A stretch of DNA of 64,000 nt. It comes from Ancylobacter tetraedralis. Lineage in GTDB: Bacteria; Pseudomonadota; Alphaproteobacteria; Rhizobiales; Xanthobacteraceae. Both the position numbers and the translations under genes were made by a program. How positions within the stretch are numbered: the first letter of the stretch is position 1; every line of letters starts with the position of its first letter. Shown here one piece after another: positions 63,746 to 64,000 of this stretch. Location of the stretch: positions 1,092,682-1,156,681 of the forward strand of contig NZ_JACICD010000001.1 in assembly GCF_014195655.1 (NCBI RefSeq), read 5' to 3'. Below the pieces are notes generated by a model that ran no database searches, was not told the DNA's origin, and worked only from the letters and a program-made list of their open reading frames with translations.

Positions 63746-64000
<255 letters not shown>

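Overview
The window is a gene-dense, high-GC stretch (roughly two thirds G+C by eye) of an alphaproteobacterial chromosome, almost certainly from the order Hyphomicrobiales (Rhizobiales). The gene order argS-SPOR-nagZ-scpA-scpB-tatABC-serS-surE-pcm-LysM/M23, the complete nuoA-N operon with birA, an RNase J gene, mce and a DUF1467 gene behind it, and rpsB-tsf-pyrH-frr-uppS are typical of that order. The overall flavour is that of the Xanthobacteraceae (Xanthobacter, Ancylobacter, Starkeya), but the genus is an inference. No phage, insertion sequence, plasmid or CRISPR feature was seen. Both ends cut genes: argS at the left and uppS at the right.

Layout. 1-9.3 kb: end of argS, a SPOR-domain envelope protein, nagZ, scpAB, an orphan ABC ATPase and tatABC. 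9.5-15 kb: serS (with a foreign-looking internal segment), surE, pcm, a degenerate LysM/M23 lipoprotein, and on the minus strand a DUF815 AAA ATPase. 15.2-19.5 kb: yajC-secD-secF followed by homologues of the mitochondrial complex I assembly factors NDUFAF3 (Mth938 domain) and NDUFAF6 (squalene/phytoene-synthase fold). 19.5-23.6 kb, minus strand: VanZ-like protein, kdsA, kdsD and a GDP-mannose pyrophosphorylase, that is, LPS and polysaccharide precursor genes. 23.8-32 kb: AI-2E-type permease, tRNA-Asp, a two-component system divergent from a Spy/CpxP-like periplasmic protein, and a MacAB-type efflux pair.

32.3-47.5 kb: the 14 nuo genes of respiratory complex I in order A to N, carrying two extra small genes: a pentapeptide-repeat protein between nuoF and nuoG and an 87-residue two-helix membrane protein between nuoH and nuoI. 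47.5-54.7 kb: birA, RNase J, methylmalonyl-CoA epimerase, DUF1467, proS, lolE and lolD. 54.9-59.9 kb: an unknown membrane-anchored HIRAN-like protein, a 32-residue mini-gene with its own promoter, dnaE, and a lower-GC gene with a possible PD-(D/E)XK nuclease motif. 60-64 kb: rpsB-tsf-pyrH-frr-uppS.

Most of the window is housekeeping. The points that stand out are the in-frame, about 60-codon, roughly 49% GC segment inside serS, the two unexplained small genes inside the nuo operon, the association of complex I assembly-factor homologues with secDF, the mini-gene upstream of dnaE, and a perfect 10-bp inverted repeat in the proS leader.
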